This document shows, one piece after another, positions 8,677 to 17,187 of a stretch of DNA of 64,000 nucleotides. The stretch is from Jejuia sp043557195. GTDB taxonomy: Bacteria; Bacteroidota; Bacteroidia; Flavobacteriales; Flavobacteriaceae. Under the pieces are notes generated by a model. It saw nothing but the letters and a program-made list of their open reading frames with translations. It was not told the DNA's origin and did not search any database. The position numbers were made by a program, and so were the translations under genes. The stretch spans positions 3,968,001-4,032,000 of the forward strand of contig CP121314.1 in assembly GCA_043557195.1 (NCBI GenBank), read 5' to 3'. How positions within the stretch are numbered: position 1 is the stretch's first letter; each line of letters begins with the position of its first letter.

Positions 8677-9582
8677 ATGGAGCAAATAAGACATTGGATC
8701 GTTGAAAACCCAACTATATATTCCATTTTAAAGTATGTATTGCTTGTTGCGGTTGTTCTTATTGTTATACAGATTATTAGACGTTTTTTAAGAAAGCAAA
8801 TCCCTGATACTTCAGCACGATATAAATCTCAAAAAAGCATTGAAATTATAGGATATATTGTTTTAATCTTTTTATCCTTCTCTTATTTTACGGGCAGTAT
8901 CAAAGATTTTACACTAGTTATTGGACTTTTTACGGCTGGCATTGCTTTCACACTTCAAGAGCTCATTTTAAGTATTGCTGGCTCACTTTATATTTTTGTC
9001 GTAAAAGTTTATAAGCCTGGAGATAGAATCGAAATCAATGGCATAAAAGGAGATGTAATAGATGTTGATAGTATTTACACTACCATGATGGAAATTGGAC
9101 AATGGGTTAATAGTGATAATTATACTGGCCGTATTGTGAAGTTGAGTAATGCTTTTGTGTTTAAAGGCCCTATTTATAATTATTCGAAAGACTTTCCATT
9201 TATATGGGATGGATTTGATTTACCTGTTAGGTATGGGTCTGATATGGAGTTGGCTAAATCTATTGTTATTAAAATTGCATCAGAAACGCTTTCCGAATAC
9301 ACATCAAATTCAAAATCCCAATGGAAAGCTGTAGTTAATAAATATTATATTGAAGATGCCATTGTTGAGCCAACTTTAGCTATTACTTTAACAGATAATT
9401 GGATTCAATTTAACCTTAGATATATAGTTGATTACAAAAAGCGACGTATTACAAGGAATCTGTTGCATGATAAAATTCATGAGGAAATTGAAAAAACAAA
9501 TGGTAAAATAATTTTAGCATCAACCACCTTAGAAGTTATTAAAATACCAGAAGTAAAAATTAAAATGAATGATGCCCGTTAA
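8677..9582 (+). CDS. MscS-family mechanosensitive channel
   Basis: 301 aa. Three membrane segments (about 18-36, 52-70, 80-115) are followed by the Sm-like beta domain (VKVYKPGDRIEINGIKGDVIDVD) and an alpha-beta C-terminal domain. The pore helix region (GLFTAGIAFTLQELILSIAG) is a typical small-residue-rich MscS TM3. It acts in the inner membrane, probably releasing solutes on hypo-osmotic shock. It is followed 25 bp later by the metal ATPase and both probably share the operator promoter at 8597-8640. Confidence 0.9.
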   Translation: MEQIRHWIVENPTIYSILKYVLLVAVVLIVIQIIRRFLRKQIPDTSARYKSQKSIEIIGYIVLIFLSFSYFTGSIKDFTLVIGLFTAGIAFTLQELILSIAGSLYIFVVKVYKPGDRIEINGIKGDVIDVDSIYTTMMEIGQWVNSDNYTGRIVKLSNAFVFKGPIYNYSKDFPFIWDGFDLPVRYGSDMELAKSIVIKIASETLSEYTSNSKSQWKAVVNKYYIEDAIVEPTLAITLTDNWIQFNLRYIVDYKKRRITRNLLHDKIHEEIEKTNGKIILASTTLEVIKIPEVKIKMNDAR

Positions 9583-9607
9583 ATCTTTACATCGTTATAA
9601 TTGATAA

Positions 9608-11566
9608 ATGAAAAATAAACCTCTTAGATCTCAAAATCATTCATCTAATAAAACCGAACTGTTTTTTGCTATATCCTGCGGTATCTTTCTTCTGATAGGT
9701 TTTCTAGTTCAAAAATTAACTCAGCTACCAAACTGGATTTATTTAGCATGCTACATAGTATCATGCTTTTTTGGAAGCTACTTTGTAATCATTGAAGCTT
9801 ATAAAAAAGTATGTAAAGGCATATTCGACATAGATTTTTTGATGATTACTGCTGCTATAGGAGCTATATATATAAACAGGTGGGCAGAAGGGGCATTACT
9901 TTTATTCTTGTTTAGCCTTGGGCATGCGTTGGAGCATTATGCAATGAATAGAGCTAAAAAGTCTATCGAAGCTTTAAATAAACTTTCTCCAAAAACAGCA
10001 CTTTTAAAGACTAATAATAAAATTAAAGAAATACCAATTAATAACTTACGCATCAAAGATATTATTGTAGTAAAACCTAATACTAAAATTTCTGCAGATG
10101 GTGTTGTAGTTCGGGGTAGTAGCAGTATTAATGAAGCTCCAATAACTGGTGAGAGTATTCCAGTTGATAAAATAGCTCTAAAAAGTGTTAATGGTTTACC
10201 CGAATTTAAAGACATTGATAAAAAGCATGTGGTTTACACTGGAACAATAAACGGGGATAGCAGCCTTGAAGTTTTAGTTCTTAAACTAAGTAAAGATTCT
10301 ACAGTTTCTAGATTGATTAAGATGGTAAGTGAAATAGAAACGCAAAAATCACCAACACAGCGACTTACCAAAAAGTTTGAAAAATGGTATGTTCCAATAG
10401 TTATATTGGTTGTCTTTCTATTGTGTTTTGCTCACTTACTAATTGATGAAAATTTTAACCAAAGTTTATATCGTGCAATTACTGTATTAGTAGCTGCAAG
10501 CCCATGCGCATTGGCAATTTCAACACCTAGTGCAGTATTAAGTGGTATTGCTCGAGCGGCTCAAAAAGGAGTACTCATAAAAGGAGGGAAGGCATTAGAG
10601 GATTTGGGTGAAATCACCACTATAGCATTCGATAAAACCGGAACATTAACAGAGGGCAAACCTAAACTTACCAATGTAATACCATTAAATAATTTTAATA
10701 AAACAGCATTCTTAGAATTAGTTTTAGATGTTGAAAGTTTGAGTAATCACCCCTTAGCAAAGGCTATTGCAAATGATATAAAGACAGATTATAAAATTGA
10801 AAATAAAAACAGAGCTTCTAATGTTAATGCCATTCATGGAAAAGGGATATCGGCTAGTTTTAATAACGAAACGGTTTTTATTGGAAATTTAGAAATGATA
10901 AAGGAAGCTGGAATATTTATAGACAACATAATAGTTTCAAAATTAGAAACTCTATCAAAAGAAGGACATACAGTGATGATTGTTGCCTATAAGAAACAAA
11001 TTATTGGCTTACTCAGCGTTATGGATTTACCAAGAAAAACATCAGCGTCTACATTAAAAAGATTGAAAGCTATTGGAATTAAACAAATGATAATGCTTAC
11101 AGGTGATCATCAAAATGTTGGCAATGCAATCGCGAAACAAATCGGTTTAACTGGTGTTAAAGGAAATTTACTTCCAGAAGACAAAGTATCAGAAATAAAA
11201 AAGTTAATAAAACTAAATAATAAAATTGCAATGGTTGGGGATGGAGTGAATGATGCTCCTGCAATGGCATTAAGTACTGTAAGTATTGCAATGGGTGCAG
11301 CAGGTAGTGATGTTGCTTTAGAAACAGCCGATGTGGCATTAATGTCTGATAAAATTGAAAACTTACCATTTGTAATTGGTTTAAGTAGGGCATCAAAACG
11401 AATTATAAAGCAAAATATCTTCATTAGTATGGGAGTTGTTTGCTTACTAGTGCCCGTTACAATTCTAGATCTCACTAACATAGGTTTAGCAGTTGTCTTT
11501 CATGAAGGTTCCACTTTAGTTGTTGTTCTTAATGCCTTAAGATTACTTCGTTTTAGAAAAGAATAA
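9608..11566 (+). CDS. P1B-type heavy-metal-exporting ATPase (P1B-4-like)
   Basis: 652 aa. Motifs in order: TGES (actuator), SPCAL in the metal-site helix (VAASPCALAIS), DKTGT phosphorylation loop, NHPLA (HP locus), GDGVNDAPAM hinge. The last helices contain HEGSTLVVVLNALRLL. The SPC plus HEGxT pair is the signature of P1B-4 ATPases (Co2+, Zn2+ or Fe2+ efflux), not the CPC copper class. There is no N-terminal HMA metal-binding domain, which also fits P1B-4. Probably co-transcribed with mscS. Confidence 0.93.
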   Translation: MKNKPLRSQNHSSNKTELFFAISCGIFLLIGFLVQKLTQLPNWIYLACYIVSCFFGSYFVIIEAYKKVCKGIFDIDFLMITAAIGAIYINRWAEGALLLFLFSLGHALEHYAMNRAKKSIEALNKLSPKTALLKTNNKIKEIPINNLRIKDIIVVKPNTKISADGVVVRGSSSINEAPITGESIPVDKIALKSVNGLPEFKDIDKKHVVYTGTINGDSSLEVLVLKLSKDSTVSRLIKMVSEIETQKSPTQRLTKKFEKWYVPIVILVVFLLCFAHLLIDENFNQSLYRAITVLVAASPCALAISTPSAVLSGIARAAQKGVLIKGGKALEDLGEITTIAFDKTGTLTEGKPKLTNVIPLNNFNKTAFLELVLDVESLSNHPLAKAIANDIKTDYKIENKNRASNVNAIHGKGISASFNNETVFIGNLEMIKEAGIFIDNIIVSKLETLSKEGHTVMIVAYKKQIIGLLSVMDLPRKTSASTLKRLKAIGIKQMIMLTGDHQNVGNAIAKQIGLTGVKGNLLPEDKVSEIKKLIKLNNKIAMVGDGVNDAPAMALSTVSIAMGAAGSDVALETADVALMSDKIENLPFVIGLSRASKRIIKQNIFISMGVVCLLVPVTILDLTNIGLAVVFHEGSTLVVVLNALRLLRFRKE

Positions 11567-11604
11567 TCTAAATATTCGTGAATAATACCTGCAATGATTT
11601 AAAA

Positions 11605-11648
11605 CTGATTTTTGTCATTTATAAATTTAAATACAACTAATATTTTTA
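11605..11648 (+). promoter_or_regulatory. CRP/FNR-type operator plus -10 box for the CDP-alcohol phosphatidyltransferase
   Basis: Operator AACTGATTTTTGTCATTT has its TGA-N6-TCA core at 11606-11617. The -10 TATTTTTA is at 11641-11648, with centres 33 bp apart and 19 nt between -10 and ATG. Same class II layout as the other sites. Confidence 0.68.
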
Positions 11649-11667
11649 TAAAAACTAGAAAACTGGC

Positions 11668-12255
11668 ATGCTTACATTTAAAAACTTCAATATTGCCGAT
11701 TGGTTTTCATTTTATAGAATATTTATCGCACCATTTTTACTAGCTTTAATTTGGTTCGATTTACGACACCTTTTCACATGGCTTTTATTAATAAGTTATG
11801 CTACTGATGCTATTGATGGCTTTTTAGCAAGAAGATTAAATATAGCAAGCCCAAGAGGTTCTCAACTTGACTCTTTTGGAGATCAAATTACACTTATTGT
11901 AGGGTTAATTGCTCTCTTTTATTTTGAATCTGAGTTTATTAAAACAAATCTTGTTTTAATACTTGTAGCATTTATTCCTTACATCATTCAAATGCTAATA
12001 GCATATTTTAAGTATGGTAAAGCAACAGCATTTCACACCTATTTAGCAAAACTTTCGGCAGTACTACAGAGCGTTTTTATATTATGGTCCTTATTTTATT
12101 CACCTGAAAATATGCTCTTTTATATTATGATTATCATCGGCCTCTTAGAAACCTTTGAAGAAATTGCACTAATTTTTATGTACGATAATTGGGCATCAGA
12201 TGTTAAAGGCATTTATTGGGCCTTACGAGATAAACGTAGGTTAAATAAAAATTGA
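11668..12255 (+). CDS. CDP-alcohol phosphatidyltransferase family protein
   Basis: 195 aa membrane enzyme with about six hydrophobic segments. It has a complete catalytic signature D-x2-DG-x2-AR-x8-G-x3-D-x3-D, seen as DAIDGFLARR followed by GSQLDSFGD. These enzymes transfer a phospho-alcohol or phosphatidyl group from a CDP-linked donor (PgsA, cardiolipin synthase and PssA types). The acceptor is not predictable here. It is probably monocistronic behind its own operator. With mlaEFD and the patatin gene it gives the island a phospholipid theme. Confidence 0.88.
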   Translation: MLTFKNFNIADWFSFYRIFIAPFLLALIWFDLRHLFTWLLLISYATDAIDGFLARRLNIASPRGSQLDSFGDQITLIVGLIALFYFESEFIKTNLVLILVAFIPYIIQMLIAYFKYGKATAFHTYLAKLSAVLQSVFILWSLFYSPENMLFYIMIIIGLLETFEEIALIFMYDNWASDVKGIYWALRDKRRLNKN

Positions 12256-12288
12256 TAATAACGAAATAGATTGTGAAAATATTCTTGA

Positions 12289-12332
12289 CTGATTTATATC
12301 ATTGATAAAAAACAAGATACGGGGTAATTTAG
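12289..12332 (+). promoter_or_regulatory. CRP/FNR-type operator plus -10 box for the first pyridoxamine-oxidase-like gene
   Basis: Operator GACTGATTTATATCATTG has its TGA-N6-TCA core at 12290-12301. The -10 TAATTTAG is at 12325-12332, with centres 33 bp apart. 26 nt separate the -10 from the ATG at 12359. Confidence 0.72.
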
Positions 12333-12358
12333 ATTATTTAATAAATACTTCGTAAGTG

Positions 12359-12904
12359 ATGATAACAAATTTAAACAAACAAGAATGCCTTAGAATACTT
12401 AACAATAATTATATAGGTCATCTGGCTTACGTATATAAAAACTTGCCTTTTGTAATTCCTATTACATATTATTTCGACAAAAAAAATATTACAATTATTG
12501 GCTATACGGGTGAAGGTCATAAAACCAAAGCATTACTGCTAAACAATGCCGTAGCACTTGAAATTGCCGAAATAGATTCTATAGGCAAATGGAAATCTAT
12601 CCTCATTCAAGGTACTTTTAAAGTTTTAGAGGGTCCAGATGCAAAGTACGAATTACACAAGTTTTCATTGGGTGTAAAAAAGCTAATAGCAAAAAACGAA
12701 AACAAAACAGTTCAATTTATTTCCGAATTTTCTGGTAAAACTAAATCTGAGGCTACCCCAATGGTATACCACATAAACATTCAAGAAATTACTGGGAAGG
12801 AACGTAATTCTGAAGAAAATGATATGTCAAAACCTTATTTCCAAAGGCGGAAAAGAGATTTAGGCAATTTAGATTTTAAATCTAGTGATGAGTCCAGACT
12901 ATAA
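12359..12904 (+). CDS. pyridoxamine 5'-phosphate oxidase-like FMN-binding split-barrel protein
   Basis: 181 aa from the ATG at 12359; a GTG 3 nt upstream is also in frame. It has the split-barrel features of the NimA/PNPOx-like family: NYIGHLAYVYKNLPFVIPITYYF, then YTGEGHKTKAL and an LIQGTFKVL strand. The family binds flavin or F420/heme and usually reduces or sequesters small molecules. A charged C-terminal tail (about 150-181) is absent from its paralog at 13566. Preceded by its own operator and followed by a secreted-protein gene with another operator. Confidence 0.82.
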   Translation: MITNLNKQECLRILNNNYIGHLAYVYKNLPFVIPITYYFDKKNITIIGYTGEGHKTKALLLNNAVALEIAEIDSIGKWKSILIQGTFKVLEGPDAKYELHKFSLGVKKLIAKNENKTVQFISEFSGKTKSEATPMVYHINIQEITGKERNSEENDMSKPYFQRRKRDLGNLDFKSSDESRL

Positions 12905-12948
12905 CTGATAGAGATCATTTCAAAACTTGATGAAAAATTATAGTTTTA
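12905..12948 (+). promoter_or_regulatory. CRP/FNR-type operator plus -10 box for the secreted-protein gene
   Basis: Operator AACTGATAGAGATCATTT starts right after the upstream stop codon, with its TGA-N6-TCA core at 12906-12917. The -10 TAGTTTTA is at 12941-12948, with centres 33 bp apart. 27 nt separate the -10 from the ATG. Confidence 0.68.
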
Positions 12949-12975
12949 TTTTATTACACCATAAAAATTTCAATC

Positions 12976-13473
12976 ATGAGAACATTAATTATTGGTTTAA
13001 TTCTATTGGGATTAACCACCCAAATTTACGCTCAAGAGCAAGAAACATTTCCTGCTGTTTACATAGTGCATAACTACATGTATTTAACTGATGTAAACTC
13101 AACAGAAACGGCCATACCTGTTGAAGAACTTCACATAAAGGTAAGTGATTTTAATGTAAAGGAATTGGATATATATACAGATGAATATGAATATTACAAT
13201 GTTCATTTCATAATTCCTGAAGGTAAAATATTGGCATCTTATGATAAGGACAGTAATCTTTTAAGAACCATTGAAAGATATAAAAACGTCAATCTTCCGT
13301 TGTCAGTATTGGATGCCGTAGCTAAGAGATTTCCAAACTGGGCAATATCAAAAAATATATATTTAGTTAATTATCACAATACGGGTAATTTAAGAAAACT
13401 ATATAAGCTAACTCTTGAGAATAACGATAAACGCATAAACGTTAAAATTAATGAAGACGGAATTTTTCAATAA
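12976..13473 (+). CDS. secreted protein, unknown function
   Basis: 165 aa with a clear signal peptide (cleavage near IYAQEQ), so probably periplasmic. The mature part ends in a region (LDAVAKRFPNWAISKNIYLV, then YKLTLENNDKRINVKINEDG) whose pattern resembles PepSY-like folds seen in Bacteroidota secreted proteins. I cannot assign a function. It sits between two related flavin-binding genes and has its own predicted operator, so it belongs to the island regulon. A strong hairpin follows at 13509-13539. Confidence 0.65.
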   Translation: MRTLIIGLILLGLTTQIYAQEQETFPAVYIVHNYMYLTDVNSTETAIPVEELHIKVSDFNVKELDIYTDEYEYYNVHFIIPEGKILASYDKDSNLLRTIERYKNVNLPLSVLDAVAKRFPNWAISKNIYLVNYHNTGNLRKLYKLTLENNDKRINVKINEDGIFQ

Positions 13474-13508
13474 CAACTTAAGTGTATAAAAAACAAATAT
13501 CTGCTAAT

Positions 13509-13539
13509 AAAGCACTTCTGCTGGCGTTGGAAGTGCTTT
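13509..13539 (+). terminator. intrinsic terminator after the secreted-protein gene
   Basis: Perfect 10-bp stem AAAGCACTTC / GAAGTGCTTT with an 11-nt loop, followed by TTGTT. The T-run is weak, so read-through into the next gene (which has no operator of its own) is possible. Confidence 0.75.
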
Positions 13540-13565
13540 TGTTAGAACAATTTTGATGAACAAAA

Positions 13566-14018
13566 ATGATGAAAGATTTAAAGAAATATGAAGCCATATA
13601 CATCCTAAAAAACAATTACATCGGCAACTTATCATATGTATGGAAAAACAAACCTTATGTAGTACCGATTACTTATTATTATGATGCAGAGGAACACAGT
13701 ATTATTAGTTATGCCGGAGAAGGTCATAAAATAGAGGCTATGCGCATAAATAATTCTGTTTCAATAGGTGTATCCCAAATAGAGTCTGCTAATAAGTGGC
13801 AATGTATACTAGTACATGGCGAATTTGAAGAGCTTAATGGGCCTTATGCGAAGCAAGAATTACACAAGTTTGCTAATGGTGTAAAAAAAGTTATGTTTAT
13901 TAAAGATGATAAATATCCAGATTTATTAAGTGAGTTTTCTAGTAAAACAACTCATGGAATCCCAATTGTATACCGCATAAAAATATCTGAAATTACAGGT
14001 AAAATTAGAACTTACTAA
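13566..14018 (+). CDS. pyridoxamine 5'-phosphate oxidase-like FMN-binding protein (second copy)
   Basis: 150 aa, clearly paralogous to the protein at 12359. It shares NNYIG, PITYYY, GEGHK and ELHKF-x2-GVKK at matching positions. It lacks the charged tail of the first copy. Two start codons lie side by side (13566 and 13569). No CTGAT-type operator is visible in the 90 bp upstream, so it may depend on read-through of the hairpin at 13509. It is followed 15 bp later by a membrane protein of the DUF6544 type. Confidence 0.82.
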   Translation: MMKDLKKYEAIYILKNNYIGNLSYVWKNKPYVVPITYYYDAEEHSIISYAGEGHKIEAMRINNSVSIGVSQIESANKWQCILVHGEFEELNGPYAKQELHKFANGVKKVMFIKDDKYPDLLSEFSSKTTHGIPIVYRIKISEITGKIRTY

Positions 14019-14033
14019 ACTATTTTTCCGCTT

Positions 14034-15134
14034 ATGAGGTTAGCCTTTGGAATATTGTTGTTAATTCATGGCGCAATTCATCTAATAGGTTTTGTAACAG
14101 CATTTTATGCAACAAAAATGCCTATGCAAGTCCTAGGTGTTTCAAAACCTATTGGGACACTTTGGCTCATTACTTTCACTTTATTTACGGTTGCTGCAAC
14201 CTCTTTTTTTAATAACAAAAAGTGGTTTTATATAGCATTTATTGCTGTATGTATCTCTCAAATTCTAATTATAATGGTATGGAAAGACGCCAAATATGGT
14301 ACTCTTGCAAATACAATTATTTTACTAGTAAGTATTTCAGCTTTTGGAAATGTTCAATTTAATAAAATGGTACAGAATGAATCTGCCGTATTATTCACAA
14401 ATATTGAACCTAGTAATAGAACTATTATTTCTGAAAAATATATCCAACACTTACCAGAAATTGTCCAAAAATGGATGAAAAAATCTGGTGCAACTAATCA
14501 AAACAATATAACATCAGTTAGATTAAAACAAGAAGGACACCTGAAAATGAAACGAAATGGAAAATGGATTCCTTTTAGTGCTAAACAATATTTTAATTTA
14601 GATACACCTAGTTTTGTTTGGTCTGCTACAATCAATCACAATTCTATATTTTATACACTTGGTCGTGATAAATTTAATGGTGGTAAAGCTGAAATGCTTA
14701 TTAAATTCTTAGGGATTATTCCTATTGTTGATGAAACCGAAAATGATAAGATTAATTCTGGGAGCATGCAACGTTTTTTGAGTGAAATGTGCTGGTTTCC
14801 AAGTGCTGCTATAAATGACTATATTAAGTGGGAAACAATTAATAAAACATTGGCAAAAGCAACATTTACATATAAATCGGAATCTGTTACTGGAGTTTTT
14901 AAATTTAGGACAAATGGCGATTTAGTTGCTTTTGAAGCTAATAGGTTTTATGGAGGCGATCCAAATTCAAAAAAAGAAAAATGGGTTGTTAACATAGTAG
15001 ATTATAAAACCTTCCATAATTACAGAATTCCTTATAAATGTAAGGTGACTTGGCATTTCAACGATGGAGATTTCAATTGGTTAAACCTTGAAATTACTGA
15101 AATAGGGTATAATACTTCTAAGCCGTATTACTAG
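14034..15134 (+). CDS. DUF6544-type membrane protein
   Basis: 366 aa. Four hydrophobic segments occupy the first 110 residues (starts RLAFGILLLIHGAIHLIGF). A soluble domain follows with a conserved-looking core (PEIVQKWMKKSGA, VRLKQEGHLKMK, SEMCWFPSA, GVFKFRTNGDLVAFEANRFY). This arrangement matches, from memory, proteins annotated DUF6544/DUF6920, function unknown. It lies 15 bp behind the second flavin-binding gene, so probably one operon. Confidence 0.65.
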   Translation: MRLAFGILLLIHGAIHLIGFVTAFYATKMPMQVLGVSKPIGTLWLITFTLFTVAATSFFNNKKWFYIAFIAVCISQILIIMVWKDAKYGTLANTIILLVSISAFGNVQFNKMVQNESAVLFTNIEPSNRTIISEKYIQHLPEIVQKWMKKSGATNQNNITSVRLKQEGHLKMKRNGKWIPFSAKQYFNLDTPSFVWSATINHNSIFYTLGRDKFNGGKAEMLIKFLGIIPIVDETENDKINSGSMQRFLSEMCWFPSAAINDYIKWETINKTLAKATFTYKSESVTGVFKFRTNGDLVAFEANRFYGGDPNSKKEKWVVNIVDYKTFHNYRIPYKCKVTWHFNDGDFNWLNLEITEIGYNTSKPYY

Positions 15135-15153
15135 TGATATTTAATTTGATAAC

Positions 15154-15197
15154 CTGATAATTATCATTTAAAAAAATGGCGTCTTATATTAATTTTG
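15154..15197 (+). promoter_or_regulatory. CRP/FNR-type operator plus -10 box for the second usp gene
   Basis: Operator CCTGATAATTATCATTT has its TGA-N6-TCA core at 15155-15166. The -10 TAATTTTG at 15190-15197 is a perfect match to TAnnTTTG, with centres 33 bp apart. 21 nt separate it from the ATG at 15219. An in-frame TTG at 15195 lies inside the -10 box and cannot be the start. Confidence 0.76.
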
Positions 15198-15218
15198 TTT
15201 AGTTTAAAAAGTTCGGTC

Positions 15219-16118
15219 ATGAAAACAATAATATATGCCACAAATTGCACAACTAACGACGCATCAGCACTAAAATATGCTTATCGGTTTAGTTGCATAA
15301 TGAATGCCGATTTACATATTTTACACGTGTATGATTTTCCTCCAATTTTATTTTCTACCATACAACCGTCAGAATCATTAAAAAGAAGAATGCACGAAGA
15401 ACGCGTAGAATTGGTAGATAAATACTGTAAAAAACATCTTAAGAACGAATTTCATCAAAAACCTTTAACTACTCATGTTGTTGAGAATGATTCTGTTTCT
15501 GAAAGTATTTTACGGCTTTCAAAACTTATAACACCAGATTTAGTTATCATAGGTATGAAGGATAGTCATAGCACTAGAGGTTATTTTGCTGGTAATATTG
15601 CCAATACACTTTTAGATACAATTGAAGCGCCTTTACTCATTGTACCGAACAGTTTGGTTTATGATACAATATCTACAATAGTTTATGCCACAGATTTTGA
15701 GGAAGATGATATACTATCTTTACAAAAACTTACAGAAATTGCTAAACCATTTTCTGCATTAATTGAAGTTATACACGTGTATAAAACAGATGAGTATCCT
15801 GCTAAAATGTATATGAAGCAGTTTAAAGAAGCATTGTTACAAGAGGTGTCATATCCTGAGATTGTATTTAAAACTATAGCTTCAACCAATATTAAATCAG
15901 GCTTGTTGAGTGTTTTAAATAATGAAAATGCTAATGTGTTGGCCATGTTAGAACGTAAACATGAATGGGGTTTTTCTAAAATATTCCACAAAGATTTGGT
16001 AAAGGATATAGAAGTATCTCTAAAAATTCCATTGCTCGCATTTAGTAAGCATAGTACAAAACTTCAAAATGAAAATACCAAGAGTAAGAACGAAAATGGA
16101 ATAATAAGTTTTGTTTAA
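15219..16118 (+). CDS. universal stress protein, tandem Usp domains
   Basis: 299 aa from the ATG at 15219 (MKTIIYATNCTTNDASALKY). The TTG at 15195 is rejected because it overlaps the promoter. There are two Usp folds, about 1-150 and 152-285. The nucleotide-binding loop is degenerate in both (for example GMKDSHSTRGYFAGN, where the second Gly is Asp), so ATP binding is doubtful. Same architecture as the Usp at 445-1302. Both genes have the island operator, which fits coordinated stress induction. Confidence 0.88.
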   Translation: MKTIIYATNCTTNDASALKYAYRFSCIMNADLHILHVYDFPPILFSTIQPSESLKRRMHEERVELVDKYCKKHLKNEFHQKPLTTHVVENDSVSESILRLSKLITPDLVIIGMKDSHSTRGYFAGNIANTLLDTIEAPLLIVPNSLVYDTISTIVYATDFEEDDILSLQKLTEIAKPFSALIEVIHVYKTDEYPAKMYMKQFKEALLQEVSYPEIVFKTIASTNIKSGLLSVLNNENANVLAMLERKHEWGFSKIFHKDLVKDIEVSLKIPLLAFSKHSTKLQNENTKSKNENGIISFV

Positions 16119-16132
16119 ATAAACATCAAAAT

Positions 16133-16175
16133 TAAGGCTATTTAAATTGTAAATCACTTTTTTTAAATGGCCTTA
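16133..16175. terminator. bidirectional hairpin between convergent usp and mlaD
   Basis: A 14-bp stem with one G-T wobble (TAAGGCTATTTAAA / TTTAAATGGCCTTA) is followed by a T-rich run on the plus strand and preceded by A-rich sequence. It sits between two convergent genes. Confidence 0.6.
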
Positions 16176-16177
16176 TT

Positions 16178-17173
16178 TTATTTATTTTTAGAATCAGATT
16201 CTTGATTTCTTTCTTGTCGTTCTAATTTTCTAAAATAGCGTCGGGTTAAAAAATTGTGTTTTAGAGCTTCCATATTTTGGTTAAATTTTTCAGTTCCCTC
16301 ATTAATGTTTTTAATAGATTGCTCGAGGTTTTTTACGAACTCTTTATCATTAGACAAATAATTGAAAGTTCCTTTGCCATCCTTTAAATTCAACAGTGCT
16401 TCATCTAAATTTTGGATAACCTTTTTTATGTCTTGACTACTTTCGTCCAAATTTGTAATAATACTTTTTACTTTTTTCGCCTCAATAGAATCATTAAATA
16501 AAACACCTGCAACACTCTCGTGAATATCAAAAGAGTTAACAAGTTTATGAATGTCTCCAATAGTTTTTTTTGTTTCAATACTAGCTATTTTTAAATTAAA
16601 AATAGTTTGCTTGACATTTTTTGCAGTAACCGAATCATTTATCAACATGCCTATGGTGCCCTCTCCGTTGGTTATTGCATTTGTAATATCCAATAGTTTT
16701 GCAGTTAATAGAGCCGCATTTTCATTGGTGACATTTAAGGTATTAAGCATATCATCCGTTCCTATCTTAGTGTAGGATTTTATTATATCACCCTGAGAAA
16801 CAATAGGTGTATTTCCATTTCCTGGAATAATATTTACAATCATGTTTCCTACTAAACCGTCAGTACCAATGGTTGCAATTGCATCCTTTTTAATGTGCTT
16901 CACCATTTTCTCTTCAATGGCCATTTTAACGTTAATGGTAGAATCGTTAAGCATTGAAATTGCTTTTACAGTACCAACGTTTATACCAGAATACCTAACA
17001 TTATTACCTTTTAGCAGACCATTAACATTATTAAAGTTTGCACTAATTGTAAATGTTTTAGCAAACATGTTTTGGCGATTACCTATTAAATAAATAGCAG
17101 CTACAAATAGTAGCAATCCTGTAATTACAAAAACGCCTAGTTTTAGTTTTTCGTTAGTTGTTTTTTGCATCAT
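16178..17173 (-). CDS. mlaD: MlaD-family lipid-transport substrate-binding protein
   Basis: 331 aa. One N-terminal membrane anchor (about 12-31) is followed by an MCE/MlaD domain (about 38-115, with SANFNNVNGLLKGNNVRYSG) and a long helical C-terminal region (about 130-320). MCE proteins form hexameric rings that carry phospholipids between the inner and outer membranes. It is third in an mlaE-mlaF-mlaD operon on the minus strand. No MlaB or MlaC gene is seen nearby, as is common outside Proteobacteria. Confidence 0.9.
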   Translation of the reverse strand: MMQKTTNEKLKLGVFVITGLLLFVAAIYLIGNRQNMFAKTFTISANFNNVNGLLKGNNVRYSGINVGTVKAISMLNDSTINVKMAIEEKMVKHIKKDAIATIGTDGLVGNMIVNIIPGNGNTPIVSQGDIIKSYTKIGTDDMLNTLNVTNENAALLTAKLLDITNAITNGEGTIGMLINDSVTAKNVKQTIFNLKIASIETKKTIGDIHKLVNSFDIHESVAGVLFNDSIEAKKVKSIITNLDESSQDIKKVIQNLDEALLNLKDGKGTFNYLSNDKEFVKNLEQSIKNINEGTEKFNQNMEALKHNFLTRRYFRKLERQERNQESDSKNK

Positions 17174-17187
17174 TACTAAATTTTAAA

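Noticed and set aside
13476..13566. Search for an island operator upstream of the second flavin-binding gene
   Set aside because: No TGA-N6-TCA with a -10 at 33 bp. Only the terminator hairpin is present.
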